Below are positions 13,901-26,936 of a stretch of 64,000 nucleotides of DNA, piece by piece. The notes beneath the pieces are model-generated. The model did no database searches. It saw only the letters and a list, made by a program, of their open reading frames with translations, and was not told the DNA's origin. The stretch spans positions 9,647,199-9,711,198 of the forward strand of contig NC_092369.1 in the NCBI RefSeq assembly GCF_030848805.1, in the 5' to 3' direction. Source of the DNA: Temnothorax longispinosus (Eukaryota; Arthropoda; Insecta; Hymenoptera; Formicidae). Numbering within the stretch: position 1 is the stretch's first letter; each line of letters begins with the position of its first letter. Made by a program: the position numbers and the translations under genes.

Positions 13901-15171
13901 CCCGCATGGCTTCGGTGTAATGAAATGCAACGCTCTTTGAGGATATAATCCGATGCAGATTAAAACCCCGGCTCCGCCGTACCTTCGCCCCACTGCCGTG
14001 AAGCAAATTGCAGCACAATGCCGCGGAGAGAGGCAAGGGCGTCGAAGTTAATCCGACACGTGGCTCGTCATGGCTTTATATCGAGGAATAAACGAAGACG
14101 TCCTCGATGGGAACACAGCCCTGAAACTCGTCGAAGCTGCATTTTTAACCCTTCGCGGGTCGGACATTGAGCACCCACTCGACACCGAGCCTTATTGCGA
14201 AGTCATAAGAGGATTGATATTCGACACGATATGGCGCCAATATATAACATTTCCTGTCTGCAACATGCAACTCGTACTTGTTATATATACATGATTTATT
14301 TATAGGCCTATTAAATTTTCACGTACGCGAACATGAGTAGACTTGGTAATTAAAATTGTTCTATGCGATCGCATTACGTAATGGGGGCGAAATGCGAAAA
14401 ATGGCAGCGCATTATGCTCGAAGCGGAACGTTATGCGCGTCGTCTCATAACATCGTCGCGGATTTCACTCACAACGTACGATAGCCAAGAAATGAGAAAT
14501 TGAACGACAAGCTTAGCCTTCTACTCGGCCATCAACTTCTTCCCCACGCTCTCGCGGTATCGCACCACCTCTCGCACCCGCCGTTGCTCTTTCCCTCCAT
14601 ACACATATACACAGATACAGGCACTGGCCCATTCATTAAGTCTCGAGAACGTCCTCGCAATTTCTATAGGGTCGTCAGTAGACGTGTACACGACGTGCCG
14701 TTTGTTCTCCTCTGAAACTCGAGATGTCCTCTTCGGATAACACGATGAGACCGTGATGGCTAGTGCACACTGGCACGATCACGACATAAAGTGATAAAGA
14801 GAGAGAGCAAGAGAGAAAGCCGCGCCTGAAAGATAATGAAAGCCTACATCCGCGACCTACGACTACGAACGAGACGGACAATTGCGGGCCTTGACTCGGC
14901 GCGACGGCCAAGGAACTTTTTTCCGCAGAAGACGTCGCGTCTCTTCTTATCTTCAGGTGGGAATGAAGAGCTGACGCAAAAGTCTGAAATGACGAAATTT
15001 GCGTCATCTTATTTCGTCATCACACGACGATAAGTCATATTTATTTCTTTTATAAAAATCAAAATAGTTAAAGAAATAAGAATAAAGAATGAAGTAATCG
15101 CGAAACGAATGTAATAATAACTTTGGATCCTTTCTTTATATGGAATACATATATTTGTGTACAGACTATAT

Positions 15172-15283
15172 AGGGTGCTTACGAAGAAGCGCTCGGGGTT
15201 AGGTTTTGGTATAGTGCACGTAACATATGCTATACCAAATTCTGACTCCGAGCGGACTCCGAGCGCTTCTTCGTAAGCACCCT
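15172..15283. mobile_element. Foldback/MITE-like element, 112 bp
   Basis: Two perfect 25-bp terminal inverted repeats (15172-15196 and 15259-15283) begin AGGGTGCTTACGAAGAAGCG when read inward. Inside them is a second inverted repeat, TTTGGTATAG at 15205-15214 against CTATACCAAA at 15230-15239. An 11-bp direct duplication GACTCCGAGCG (15244-15254 and 15255-15265) adjoins the right arm. The bases TAT flank both ends and may be a 3-bp target-site duplication. The perfect arms suggest a recent insertion or a structure under conservation. The superfamily is uncertain. Confidence 0.65.
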
Positions 15284-17243
15284 TATCTCAGTTCTATAGA
15301 ATTATATTTATTGTGTTTATTTTTCTTTGATAAATATGGCATTAAGATAGAAAATTGTACGACATACATTATACATATACATATATATAATCAATTTAAT
15401 TCGATTACTTTTTATTTGAATTATATGCCAAGCAAAAAGAATTTTAACGGAGATATTGTACATGCAAAAATACAATATACAGAGAGCATTTATTCAGTTG
15501 GCCGTTACCGCATATATATTTTTTTGTAATATGCGACAAACTAAGCAGAAGTAAACGCCACTACGTTTGAAATACGCGGAATAAAGTCACTAACCGGGTT
15601 AACTATATTTTTACGGAAATATCTGCTTTTGCAGATAGTTAATGCCTCTTTTATGCATATATTTTCATAACATTTGCTTGCTTCTACTGACAATAACGAA
15701 TATTTTAAGCATAAGCATTATTCACAAAATTTTTATTCACGCTTTTCGAGGCATTTTTAGTGATAAATAAAAGTAAAAACATTTTCTACATTTCATTCAC
15801 ACCATCCATCAAGTTTGCAGACACGAAGTACTCTGAAATTGGATAAAATTATAGAAATATAATCTGTATATGTGTATATGTATGTATGTATGCAAAAGAC
15901 TTTTTAAGATAATTTTTCGAGAGTGCCCAGAGTACTAGTCGTAAAAGCCTCTAAAGTTCTGCACTAAAGTATATGCACGTGATCTGTGTGCGGAGTACTA
16001 AATTGTATCGGTTATTCCGAGATGGTTAAAGTTTCAAGAATTTATTACTAATAGATAAGAATGAAGATGAGATAATTCTGCTTTAATATAATTCACTCGT
16101 ATAATTATATCACATATAATTTCATCATTTCATCAAAGAGCAAAGTGCATTATCTCTCCATTTTAATACTGAATTATTAAACACGTTTTAACATTTGAGG
16201 ATATTAAAGCAAATTACATGTATTCTTTTGCAAATACTTTTTGAAATAACTTTTTAACTTAAAAAAAAAGTTTTTAAATATATAATTTTGTTATTACAAA
16301 TTTTAATATTGCTCAAGCACAGTTAGATATTTTAGTAAATAACGCTGTAAATTTGGTTACGCTGGTACAATTGTAATATTATAAGCAATGGAATAGAGTA
16401 TACGTTAATGAAATGCATTCTGGATATCATTAGCATGAAATTTATGATTTGCCACCGATCAATTAATGTTTTGCAAATGGCTTTACGGCGACGGCTGCGT
16501 AACATAGATATCACGCGAAAGTTATTGCCACAGGCTACGAATATATAACGGAAATTAGATACGCAGCGAATACTGAATTGTGATCAGTATATATATCGTA
16601 AATATTGATGGAATCGAGGGGAATATCGATCAGAAGTTTAGATTCCGTAAATGTTATCTTCATGCAAATGAACATTTTGTACATCTTTATAATTGCAATC
16701 GATATTGACACATGCACGTATCTTCCATTTGCAGATATTATTTAAGAAATAAGTACAGAAAGAAGATTTATATAAATTGAACACAGTAAAATAACCCATT
16801 TGCATGTGATTAGTTTTAGTTAGCAATACGTAATATAAACTTCATAATGTGGAAAATTATAAAGTTTATTCGTTTATTCTGACTGAAAGATGAAATAAGA
16901 GCTAAATTTTCTTATCATAATTCTTATTATTAAAACAAGACGCAAAAGAGAGTATTTTTTTATATAAGAGAAACTGTATTATCCATCATGTTAAAAATTT
17001 TTATTACAATCGTTTTAGACTTGATAGACTTTATACTATATATTTACGAAAAAAAACCAGATTTTATTTGATTTAACGAAAATCACACTATAATAGATTG
17101 AAGTAAATTTACTTCAATTTATTGAAGAATTTTTATGGTCAAATTGTTTTACCATACATATAATAATTTGTTATAAAAATACGCATAGTGAATTAAAAAA
17201 GGGAAATTTAATATATTTAATATTCAGACGCGCAAATAACATT

Positions 17244-17469
17244 ACGTGTGTATCAAATAAATTTATATCCACCGTAATTAAATTTTTTGATGCATGCATT
17301 CTGAATCTTATATTGCTGAAATAATGCAAACAGTTGTTATTTTCTACAGTACGCGTACGTGTATATCAAATAAATTTATACCCAACGTAATTAAATTTTT
17401 TGATACATTATATTCTTGAATCTTATATTGCTGAAATAATGCAAACAATCGTTATTTCCCACAGTACGC
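17244..17469. repeat. Tandem duplication, 113-bp unit, two copies
   Basis: Two diverged copies lie head to tail, about 17244-17356 and 17357-17469. Both contain TATCAAATAAATTTATA, then GTAATTAAATTTTTTGAT, then CTTATATTGCTGAAATAATG, and both end in ACAGTACGC. The register of TATCAAATAA (17251 and 17364) gives the period of 113. The unit is AT-rich with no coding potential. Confidence 0.85.
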
Positions 17470-17710
17470 ACAAGTACAATGAAACTCTTTTTACATTTGT
17501 TAGTAGCCAGTGAATATACGGAAAAGCAGTAGTCAAACAAAAGCATCAGGCAGAGATTGAGGGCAAAGAGGGATTAAAAAAAGGTGATTGCGTATCGTAA
17601 ACACACTGAGCTTCAAAGAGTTAATGTTTCCCATTTTCATATATGGAAAGTACAAGCAACACCGATTTAATATCTTTTGTTTTCGTGTCCACAACGTTCC
17701 TATGTTTATA

Positions 17711-17754
17711 TGTTTAAGTAAAGCAGCTGGTTTATGTGTTTAAGTAAAGCAGCT
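17711..17754. repeat. Short direct repeat, 18-nt motif with 26-nt period
   Basis: TGTTTAAGTAAAGCAGCT occurs at 17711-17728 and again at 17737-17754, separated by 8 nt. It is a small local duplication. Confidence 0.8.
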
Positions 17755-18540
17755 TCGCCTCTCTTTTACGTGCATATACATACGACCAAAATACATATTA
17801 ATATTGACAATATATACTGAAACTGCATAGTTCTCATGCACGCAACGACAGTCATTATATATGTAAGATATTGACCGTCTAGACTAGGTAATAGATATAT
17901 GTACACTTGAATTATACACTTGAATTATGTTCCACACCGGTGAAGCCGTTGTCAGTCGCGAAATTTGAGAGACCAAAATTACAGCAATATGTCTACGGGA
18001 TTAAAGCATGAGAGAACCCGCATCCTTCGTAACAGATAATTAAAGATAGAGTTTGGAATAAGCAGAAAATTAAAAATTAATAATTGTTTACTTCTTGTTT
18101 TTCGGCGCGATTGCATTAGTTTATATCATTAGTTCTATTTAGTTCTGTTTATAAACATGTGACCAGACTTTGTAAATCCTTCGAATACGCGCGTATATAA
18201 TATGACGACTGATAAAAACGCAGAATTAAATTTCTTGGATATCTCCCATCACGCGCAATCGGAATGACCCAGATCTTTTTATGTTAGGGAACGAAAATTG
18301 AGCGCGGAAAGATGATTGAATCTCGATTTACATGGCTCAAAGGGGATTCGCACATAAGTTATCAGGCGCCATCCTTTGTACATCGTTGCACGGCGTTCGG
18401 TTCATCGACTCCCTAGTCATGTTCCTCTCCGACGACAGGGCTTATTGACCGTGTAGATCGATAGATTCGCGATCTTGTATTCAACGTCCGCGATCTCACC
18501 GTACGTATGTTATATTCCGTGTCATCGCAGAGCATGCACA

Positions 18541-18569
18541 CACATATATACATATATATATATATATAC
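18541..18569. repeat. AT/CA dinucleotide tract
   Basis: A run of alternating TA and CA dinucleotides, a simple-sequence repeat just before a CpG-rich block. Confidence 0.6.
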
Positions 18570-19011
18570 ACAGCTATCGCACGCGCATTAGCGCGTCGTC
18601 GACGGGTGCTGCCGGTGTCGGATAGCTATTACAATTTACACGCGGTTATATGCGCCGCCGAACGAAGCTCGGGGTCCTGCTAATTGTGGTTAAGTTTAAT
18701 TCGCGCGGACGTGCGGCCTGGTGGGACACGGCCGCCGCCGTAGGATGGCGAGCGCTCAGTTCCCGTTTGACGTGCGCCGTTCCGCTGCCAGTGCCGTTCC
18801 GTTGCGGCGTTGCAGCCGGTGTATCCGACGTTATACCGCTCTATATCACTGTAGGGCGCACACTGTATACACGTATATGTCCGTATAATTCCACGTCCGT
18901 CGATACCAGCAGATTATCGGCCAATAACACCGAGGAAAACCATATCTAGCTTCATGCGGCCTACCCTCGAGGCTTCGACCCTGTCGACTTCCATTAAACG
19001 ATCGTGATGCG

Positions 19012-19013
<2 letters not shown>

Positions 19014-19048
<35 letters not shown>
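19014..19048. repeat. (AG)n microsatellite
   Basis: About 17 uninterrupted AG units continue into imperfect AG-rich DNA to about 19070. Read on the minus strand it encodes Ser-Leu repeats, which explains the long minus-strand open frame across it. Confidence 0.9.
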
Positions 19049-19050
<2 letters not shown>

Positions 19051-22000
19051 GAGAGAGCGAGAGAGGAGATGGAGACGAGGTTACCAGGGATGAGAAGCGG
19101 ATAATAAGAGAGAGGCGGGGAGCACGGGGAGGATGCGAGAAAGAGGTGGAACAGCCACTTAACGAATCATCGATAAACAAGCGGGAAACTCTCGGCGTCA
19201 TATCGTCAGGATCGTCATCGTCGTCGTAATGGGAACCGATAGATGCACGCGGCGGGGGCCCATTGTTTTCCATCCAGGAAGGTCCTTTCGAAGAGATGTC
19301 GACCCCTGGACGTTCTCTCGGCTTGTCCCGTCTAACGGCCTTCTCATCTAAAATCACCGATTCTCCGCCGTTCCGTTCTTCGCCGCTCCATCAATTCCCC
19401 GGCTCGCCCCCTCGTCGTCCCTTATCCCCCCCGGATTCGATCCCGGCGGCCGCTTGTGTTCCGCGCGCACGTTTCACTCCCTTTCAATCTCCCTCGTTTC
19501 CATCCGCTCGGTACACGGCTCTTTCCCTCCGCCCGTGTTTCCGCATCCACTTCGTTCCTCGTCAACCCCGTGACCGAGCTTCAGACCTGCACGGTCTAAT
19601 AAAGCGTCCCTTCGTAGAGAGCGGCACGGTGCACACGCGCGTATACTTGACACGTGCACGTCAATGTTCATAGACACACCGGACGCACATACACACATTC
19701 GCAAAACCGCCAGTTTCGTTTCTCCGATAGTATGGCGCGCACACGAGCGCGCGAGATGCTTGTCCACCTTTGCTGAAAGGAACTACAGCCGACGGTAAAT
19801 TGAACCTGATACCGTACAGTCGATTCAAACGGCTGACGAGTTTATCGGAAAGCTTAGCTAGTCGCTGGGTGCTCTGCCGAGTTTAACCGAAATGCACCGT
19901 ATCTACTCTCGGGGTTAGTGACTGGCGGTTAATACCAGTTCGTCGTCCCGAGTGTCGAGCATAACGTCCAGGGAGGCTTAAGATGGCTGTAGCGAGGCAA
20001 TCGACGTATGAAACTGCCTATATAAAATGAAATGTATCGATTCAAGCGACCTGGTTACGAACTAGTTGCCGAAAAAGACTTCGAATATTGTGAAAATTAT
20101 TAACGAAGATAGAAATTTACATGACCATTATTTATTCGACTGTAAACATAAAATCATACCAGGATTGTATTCCGTTTAACGCGCAAAATTCGTTCTTCGT
20201 TTGCGGGTGCAATCTGAAAAATTTATTCGTCTTCGTCGTGCAAACGGAGAATTATATGATGAAGTGCGTCTGTAGATTACGTATTACAGGAAGGTCACGA
20301 TGACGGGGACAAAAATTCAGATTAATGTACACTCGGGAAATTTGCTCCGGTAATATATTTATACGACCGGATTTTTAACTGCCGCATAAATCTTCGCTGC
20401 TTTCGCGTTAAAAAGTCCAAAGAAAGTCGGTGAGAAGTCGTCAGAATTACATCGAACACCCCGAACTCACGCTTGAAATAGCGCGGAATTTATCCACGAG
20501 CCAAAGACGAGGGTCCGAATACGCGAATTGCGCCTGGCGGTGTATAACATTCTGACGTAAACCGTTCGCTGTTATATACGAAGAACGAAGAAGGCGCACG
20601 GGCTATCGTGAATGTAGATTGTGCCGTTACCACCGACGTAGCGAGGGCGGGCACGGAACGTACGTGTGCCCTGAACGACGCTCGTTGGAAGGATAATATT
20701 TTGCGGAGTTAAATTTAGCGAAGATTTTCGACCGCCGTATAATTTTCCAAGACGGCGAAGGGGTCACCGTTTCGCAGATTTTCCAAGCTCAGCAGAAACA
20801 TGCTGAATTTACTGGGAAGTTGCACGCGCACACACAGACAGCGAACTAATACCGTCGACTTTAGCGTCGTCGTCTTCGACGTAACATAATCCTTTCTCGT
20901 TCTCTTTCTCTTTCTCTTTCAGTCAGTTTTATCCTTTGCCCAAGAAAGCTTACAGCTGGCGTCCCGCGGTCTCAAAGCGCGCTGCAAGGCGGACTTCTTT
21001 AATTCTTCGTCTTGAATAATAAATTATTTCCTCACTAATGAGTCTTGCATGCGAGGTACATCGAAAATCGCGTAGTTACATCTTTGTAGTTACAGATTCT
21101 TTGAAGAATATTTTACTTTGTCGCACACGTGACTATTTCAACGATAATTATTAAAAATTGCTCGACTTCGTTACATTTTACGTCATAGGTGACAATAGTT
21201 GGTCCGATTCGTGAATACATCAAGTCGACGTGACAGCCCGGTAACTGTGGATTGTCTCCGCCTGTTGCAGCACACTGGTCATTATACCACTGCATGTACT
21301 GCATGTAAATTATATCACGATCATCATGTTAGTGTAGTTATGAGACTCGATCAACTTCTCCGCAATCCAGTTTTGTGTGCGTCCTCCGTAACCTATCCTA
21401 TAAAAGCTTTCAAAAATTCGCTGCTGACACACGGTTTTCGTGCTTTTGTTAATTACATTATTGCTTCACCACGTGGTATACTTCGCGCATTCAGATTTGT
21501 TGCCGAAATCACCAATATAAGCACATTCTATAATACACTATAATATTATCACAGAATTACCGCAATCAAGAGCGTGTTATTGGCATATATATGAAGTTTA
21601 TACGTTTCCAATTAAAGGGAATAATCGTAATGTTTCGATAAACCTCGCGCGAATCGACAACAGTAAATAAACCGAAATAGTCTTCACACCTGAGCAGTAG
21701 TGATTGGTACAATAACTGACTCTCTACGTTCGCCGTCGCTCTACGTTCTGAGTTTTCGTGATGGGAAATAAATAAGTTGAAATTTTCGTGGACTTTCTCG
21801 GAGCCCCTTGTATGAAAGCACGACGGCGTGTAGAAATTGGGCTGCATCGCCGGCAAATCGGGTATCAAATAGGACACAATAATTCGCATACGGAAGCATT
21901 AATTACCTCCATAAATCTGTACGTTAATGCACGGGCGCGTAGCTAATTGCGCGAAAGACCGTGTTGGTGTAACACGCGCCTGCAGTCTCCCCCGTAGTGG

Positions 22001-25000
22001 CCCCGAGGAATCTGACATCCACCCGACATTCACGAGGACCGCCGCGCCGCCGCTGCCGCCGCCGCGTATCTCGCTGTCGCGTCACGGTGCGCCACGCGTG
22101 CATCCCATTCTGACTCATTCGTCATGTCTCAAAAGGAAAGCTTTCACGCATTGTTCCGCGCGGCTTACCTTTGTATCAGCCTTATTTACGCCCTCCGCAA
22201 CGCAATATCCCTCTCGCGCGGCAATCAAACAGATACGAATGAGTATAGAGGATGAGAACGATGATGGGAAGTAGAACGGGAATGGATCGAAGGCGGCGGG
22301 ACGCGGAATAGCTAGGTAAGGAGCGGCTTTTGTCTCGCAGTGTCTACTGTAAACCGACGATCTTATTGCGAGGGAGAGACTGGGGGGGAGGCTTTGAAGT
22401 CGAGAGACGAGGACACGGAAACTGGGCGCGCGATGGTATAGGACGAAAGGCAGCGACGAAGAAAAGGAGAGAGAGGATAGCTCCAGCCTCCCCTTGAGCG
22501 CAATGCGAGATAGCGCGCGGCAAAGCGGGAGACCGACGAGAGAGACAAGGGCCCCCTCGGGGGCTCAATCGCCGTAGAGCATAGAGCACCGGTGGCACAC
22601 ACCGACGAAAGATAGAACGTCGCTTAAGCGCCGTCCTGACCAATGGCCTGGAATGCCTTTTCCTGTATCGGGTCAACGACGCGTTACACGTTGCAACCGA
22701 GTTACACGTACTCGTAATTTTTCGAAGGCCACGGGGAGGGAGAGGGAAAAACGCGTCCCCGGGAAGAAGGATGTCGAGGCGCAGGAAAAGAAGAAACGGG
22801 GGAAGACCGCCGCGCGTGTTGTTGTTCCTTCTTCTGTCGACGCGACAACGCTATATCAAATCGATCTCCTCTGTTCTTCTGCACATCAGAATGTCACAAA
22901 CGTATATCGGCTACCGTAACATCTGCGACCGGTTCGCGTTCTAGGTCACACGCGAAATCGCGACGTGGTCACGTATAGGAATATCTTCGGCACCGAGTTC
23001 CGATGACGCGACGTGTCCTCCGTTTTTATTGTTTTAATATAAGTTCGGAACTCCGACTTGTGTTCCCCAATATAACGCGCGCGCGCCTTCTTACGTAATT
23101 CCAGAATGGCGCAGCATTCGGGCAACAAATCATTTTCAAATCACTAGAAGAAGTATCACAAATCACAAGACGTATACTTTCACTTGAGTTTTGACAGATA
23201 ATTAAATAGTCATCTCGAATAGTGATACAAGACGCTTAATTATTATCGCTGCATTATTATCGTATATATATTTCTTTATTATCAGTTTTATGGACGTGTC
23301 CCATCCTCCCATTGACTATTACTTCGATATCCGTCCGATCTCCAGATCTATCCTCCGCTTCCGTCGCCACTCTCGTCGCATTGGTTAATACTTTACGCCC
23401 GCTGCATTTGAGAAGGAAAGAATTCCGCCTGGAAAAGTGGGTTACACCGGATGGGTCGCGATGACAGCACCGTCGTATGATTCGCGGGCGACAGTTGGGC
23501 TATATTCCGGAGATGATGCACGGGAATATACGCCCGCACACTGTGACACGCGTATCCATATATCTATGATGGAGCGAATAATATCCACAGCGGGGAATGT
23601 GTCTGCCCAGAACGATGACGACATCCAGATCGATGGACGTACACGGAAGCCAGAGTGGATAACCGTCCGCGTCCATGAATCAAGTCTCGCTAAGATCTTT
23701 AACGTATGTGCGAAAAAAGAGTTCGTTTAACGTTTTTGTCACAAAGATTATAAAGCTTTATTGCTAAAAGCAGCACGGTATTTTTTGTCGAAAATTAAAA
23801 TCGTTTGTCGCTTTCATTATCGTTAGAAATCTCGTTTGTACGTTTCTCATTTAACTTATTAATTTCGTCCGTTTAATCACAGCAAAGGTGGCACTTTTGT
23901 AGCATATAAATGCAAATTTAACTCTATCTATACGTCATGTACGGACATTTTGCCAGATGTGCGAAATATCGACGTACGAAATATCGATCATATGTATATG
24001 CTCGTTTCTTACTCCATTCCGAATCCGTCCGTGCACCGATTCGCTGTCACTGCGTACGCGCGCGAACGAGGGTGCAAAACCATATTTCAGGAACGGAACC
24101 GGTGTATTAATAACGATCGGGCTGACCCCGCGCAGTGCCACATTCCGCAATCAGCTTCAGGTTTTCGCGTGTTCCGCCGATCGGCCAAAAAGAGAGGGAC
24201 GCCCTCCGGCACTGTCCGGGACCCATAAAGTTTAATCGTCGTTATTTCGCAGGGAATACGTATCGCGCCTCTGGGTGTTCGCGGTATACGTACCGCGGCT
24301 TCGGTGCAAATAGCTCGTGAGCCAGACCCTTTTAAATATCCCCGTCCGTTCGACACAACGCGTCGGGTATATCGATTTTTCCGCGATCGCGATGGCCATA
24401 ACCCGAGGCGAAGTTCGCGAAATCCGTGGGCCATAAATTTCACGGTGGCGCGTGACGGCGGCGGCGGCGGTGGCGGCGAGCTCCCGGGCGCCATCGATAC
24501 GAAAATTAATCGAACACCCGAGAATTGAAAGTAAACGACTCCTGGGGTAGAAGTGGATCATAAATAGAGCGGCGCGGAATGCATTAATATACCGCGGACG
24601 CGCGCGTCCGCCTCGCGCGTTTACGACAGGTCAATGGTAATAGCGACGATCGTTTGTCCGTCGGCGTGACGTCTCTCCGTTTTTATTGCTCCTTCATACT
24701 ATTTCGCCGTATTACAGTTCGTAAGAACTCTTCCTGCAACGAGAACAAAAAGAATTGCATTCGATATTCGCTGGCAACTATTCTGGTAACTGATTTATCG
24801 AAGAACGACGGATATGTTTGTTGTATCGATGTGTTTATTGCTGCACGTAGAACAGTTTTCTTTCAATTGCGCCAACAATCCCAGCGGGGGTTGGAAATTT
24901 GCAGGCTATTCCGACAGTGTAAATAACATCGTGTATTGTAAACGCACAAGCATTCGTTGCACACATCGCGATCGGCCTGATTTTACTCCGTCGAAGCTGA

Positions 25001-26899
25001 AACTCGTACAACTAGGCGTCGTCTCAGACTTATTTATCACTACTCCGCTGTGCCATAACCGTCTTCTTCATCTTATAAATGATGCCGTGTAACGCGAAAG
25101 CTCCGTGACGTATCAGGAGACATATTTACTGAGACGAGTCCCATTCGGGCTATTTACTCGACGACTCTCGACAGAAGCTACCGGCGGACTAAGGTTGTTC
25201 TTACAAATGTTTGAACGCGTTTCATGTAAGGAGATAAATCGCGTACACGCACTGCTCTTCTTAAATGTAACCACTTATAATTAATTCTTTTATATTAATA
25301 TGAAGAGATTCGATGCTGTTGTAAATGTAAAGTTTATGCATCATTGCAAATCATGAGATATTGATAATGCGAATTATATCTAATAAAAGTTTTAGTTTTA
25401 TATTTAATTGTAAAAATATTTGCTATATTGAAAATTCTTTGGGTGCTACAAGCAATAATAGTTTCTCATTAAATTTGCGTTAAAGAAAATTCGACTCCGC
25501 GAAAGATCTCAGGAAACCGTCATTAAAATATGTACTTAAACTAACCGTTCCATCTCTTAACCGCAAATTCTTTGATGGGTTTTCAGTCAATCCACTCTTG
25601 GGGAAAATTTGATGGAAGACCGGCAATTTGTCAAATTTCAACATTAATTATCTTAGCAATTAAACTCTTAATTAAATTTCCACTTAAGTACAAAGTAAAG
25701 CTTGCTTTGAATGAAAATTGATTGAAAAACAAGATATTAATGTCTGTGAAACAGGAGTCGTGTAAACCTCTTATGATTTTTTGCTCATGGAGCGACGATT
25801 GATTCCACGATATTATAAAACAATCGCCATTGTATTTCTAATTTCCTGTGATATTTGTGATTGAAATATAACGCAAATTGGACACGTTTTTTATTTTAAT
25901 AATTATTTCTTTGACTAATTGAAGTCTATCTTTAAAAAGATTATATAAATTATTCCTATTAGGAAACTTTCCAGAAGATTATTTTTTTGCTAAAGAAGAA
26001 TATACGTATATAAATATTTTTATGGACATCATTTACGAGAATATTTACCACACGAATATAAAAAGTTGTTTTTCTGCACGATTAAACAAATAAAATAAAT
26101 ATCTAGAAAGTAAATTTTCCTAAGACTTTTATTTTTGATACTGCGTTAAAAAAGAAATTCTTTAATAATGTAAAGTGCAATAATTTAAAGTTTAATGATA
26201 GCTTAAAACTTCGAAGAGTATAAATATCTCCAACAAATTGTTTCGTTTCGATTATATATAAGTAACGTCTTTTACATTTTTTTATTTTTTAACTTAAAGA
26301 GCAAAAAGCGATGAAGTAACGAAAGATCTCTCAGCTTTGCGCATTACAATGTGAGCGAGCAGCTGCTTGATCAAAGTGTGCTGAAGACATTACGCTGCAA
26401 ACACCACTTCGGAACTACTTCGTTAAGTATTAACGCGACCGTAGATTAGTGTATGGTACACCCCGCATATCGCTGTAATCTCCGTGCCGTTGAGAAACTG
26501 ATTTCCCGACCGGGATTTTCGTAGGTGCGTTCGCTCCTCGCGAACCTACTCCAAATTTCGAGTGCCCGAGTACTCGTGCATGTCGAGCGGACCGCTTGTC
26601 GGAATGCACTTAAGGGTTTTTAACGCGCTCCCGCCCGAATCCTGTCCGTCAGAAAATGCGAATTGCGAGCCTTACGGATCGGCGGAGCCGTAACTCGACG
26701 AGGGATCAAGCCGAAGAGTTCGTTTTCCGAACCTCCATTGCACCGCGAGAAAGAATCCCCCTTCGTCCCTCTTCCTACCTCGTCTAACGTACTTCTTCTT
26801 CGCACCTGAGATATATCTTCGCAGCTTCAGGGCTCTCGCAATCACGCTGAAGTATCTTGATTCGTATAAATCTCTGGTAACCCGCACGGGATTCGGCGG

Positions 26900-26936
26900 G
26901 GCGCGCGCGCGCGCGCGAGAGAGAGAGAAAGAGAGC
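26900..26936. repeat. (GC)n run joined to polypurine GA tract
   Basis: About eight GC dinucleotides (26900-26917) run directly into GAGAGAGAGAGAAAGAGAG. The first part is an alternating purine-pyrimidine sequence of the Z-DNA-forming type, and the second is a homopurine tract able to form a triplex. Both propensities are general DNA knowledge and are not shown for this locus. Confidence 0.8.

Larger units (their letters stand above)
7241..18400. other. Intron section 1, no gene recognised
   Basis: Mixed-composition DNA with CpG-richer patches at about 8160-8700, 12180-12740 and 13740-15010, and long AT-rich runs at 9480-10450, 15300-17500 and around 18100. Open frames at 8308-8707 (minus), 12398-12742 (minus), 13743-14036 (minus) and 14675-15007 (minus) lie in the CpG-rich patches and look like chance frames. 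They overlap each other in several frames, have no conserved motif I can identify and do not fit a spliced chain. The Tourist-like MITE, the foldback element and the 113-bp tandem duplication listed separately lie here. Confidence 0.55.

Noticed and set aside
18914..19357. 147-codon minus-strand open frame
   Set aside because: Its middle is the GA microsatellite read as Ser-Leu repeats, and the rest has no recognisable domain.
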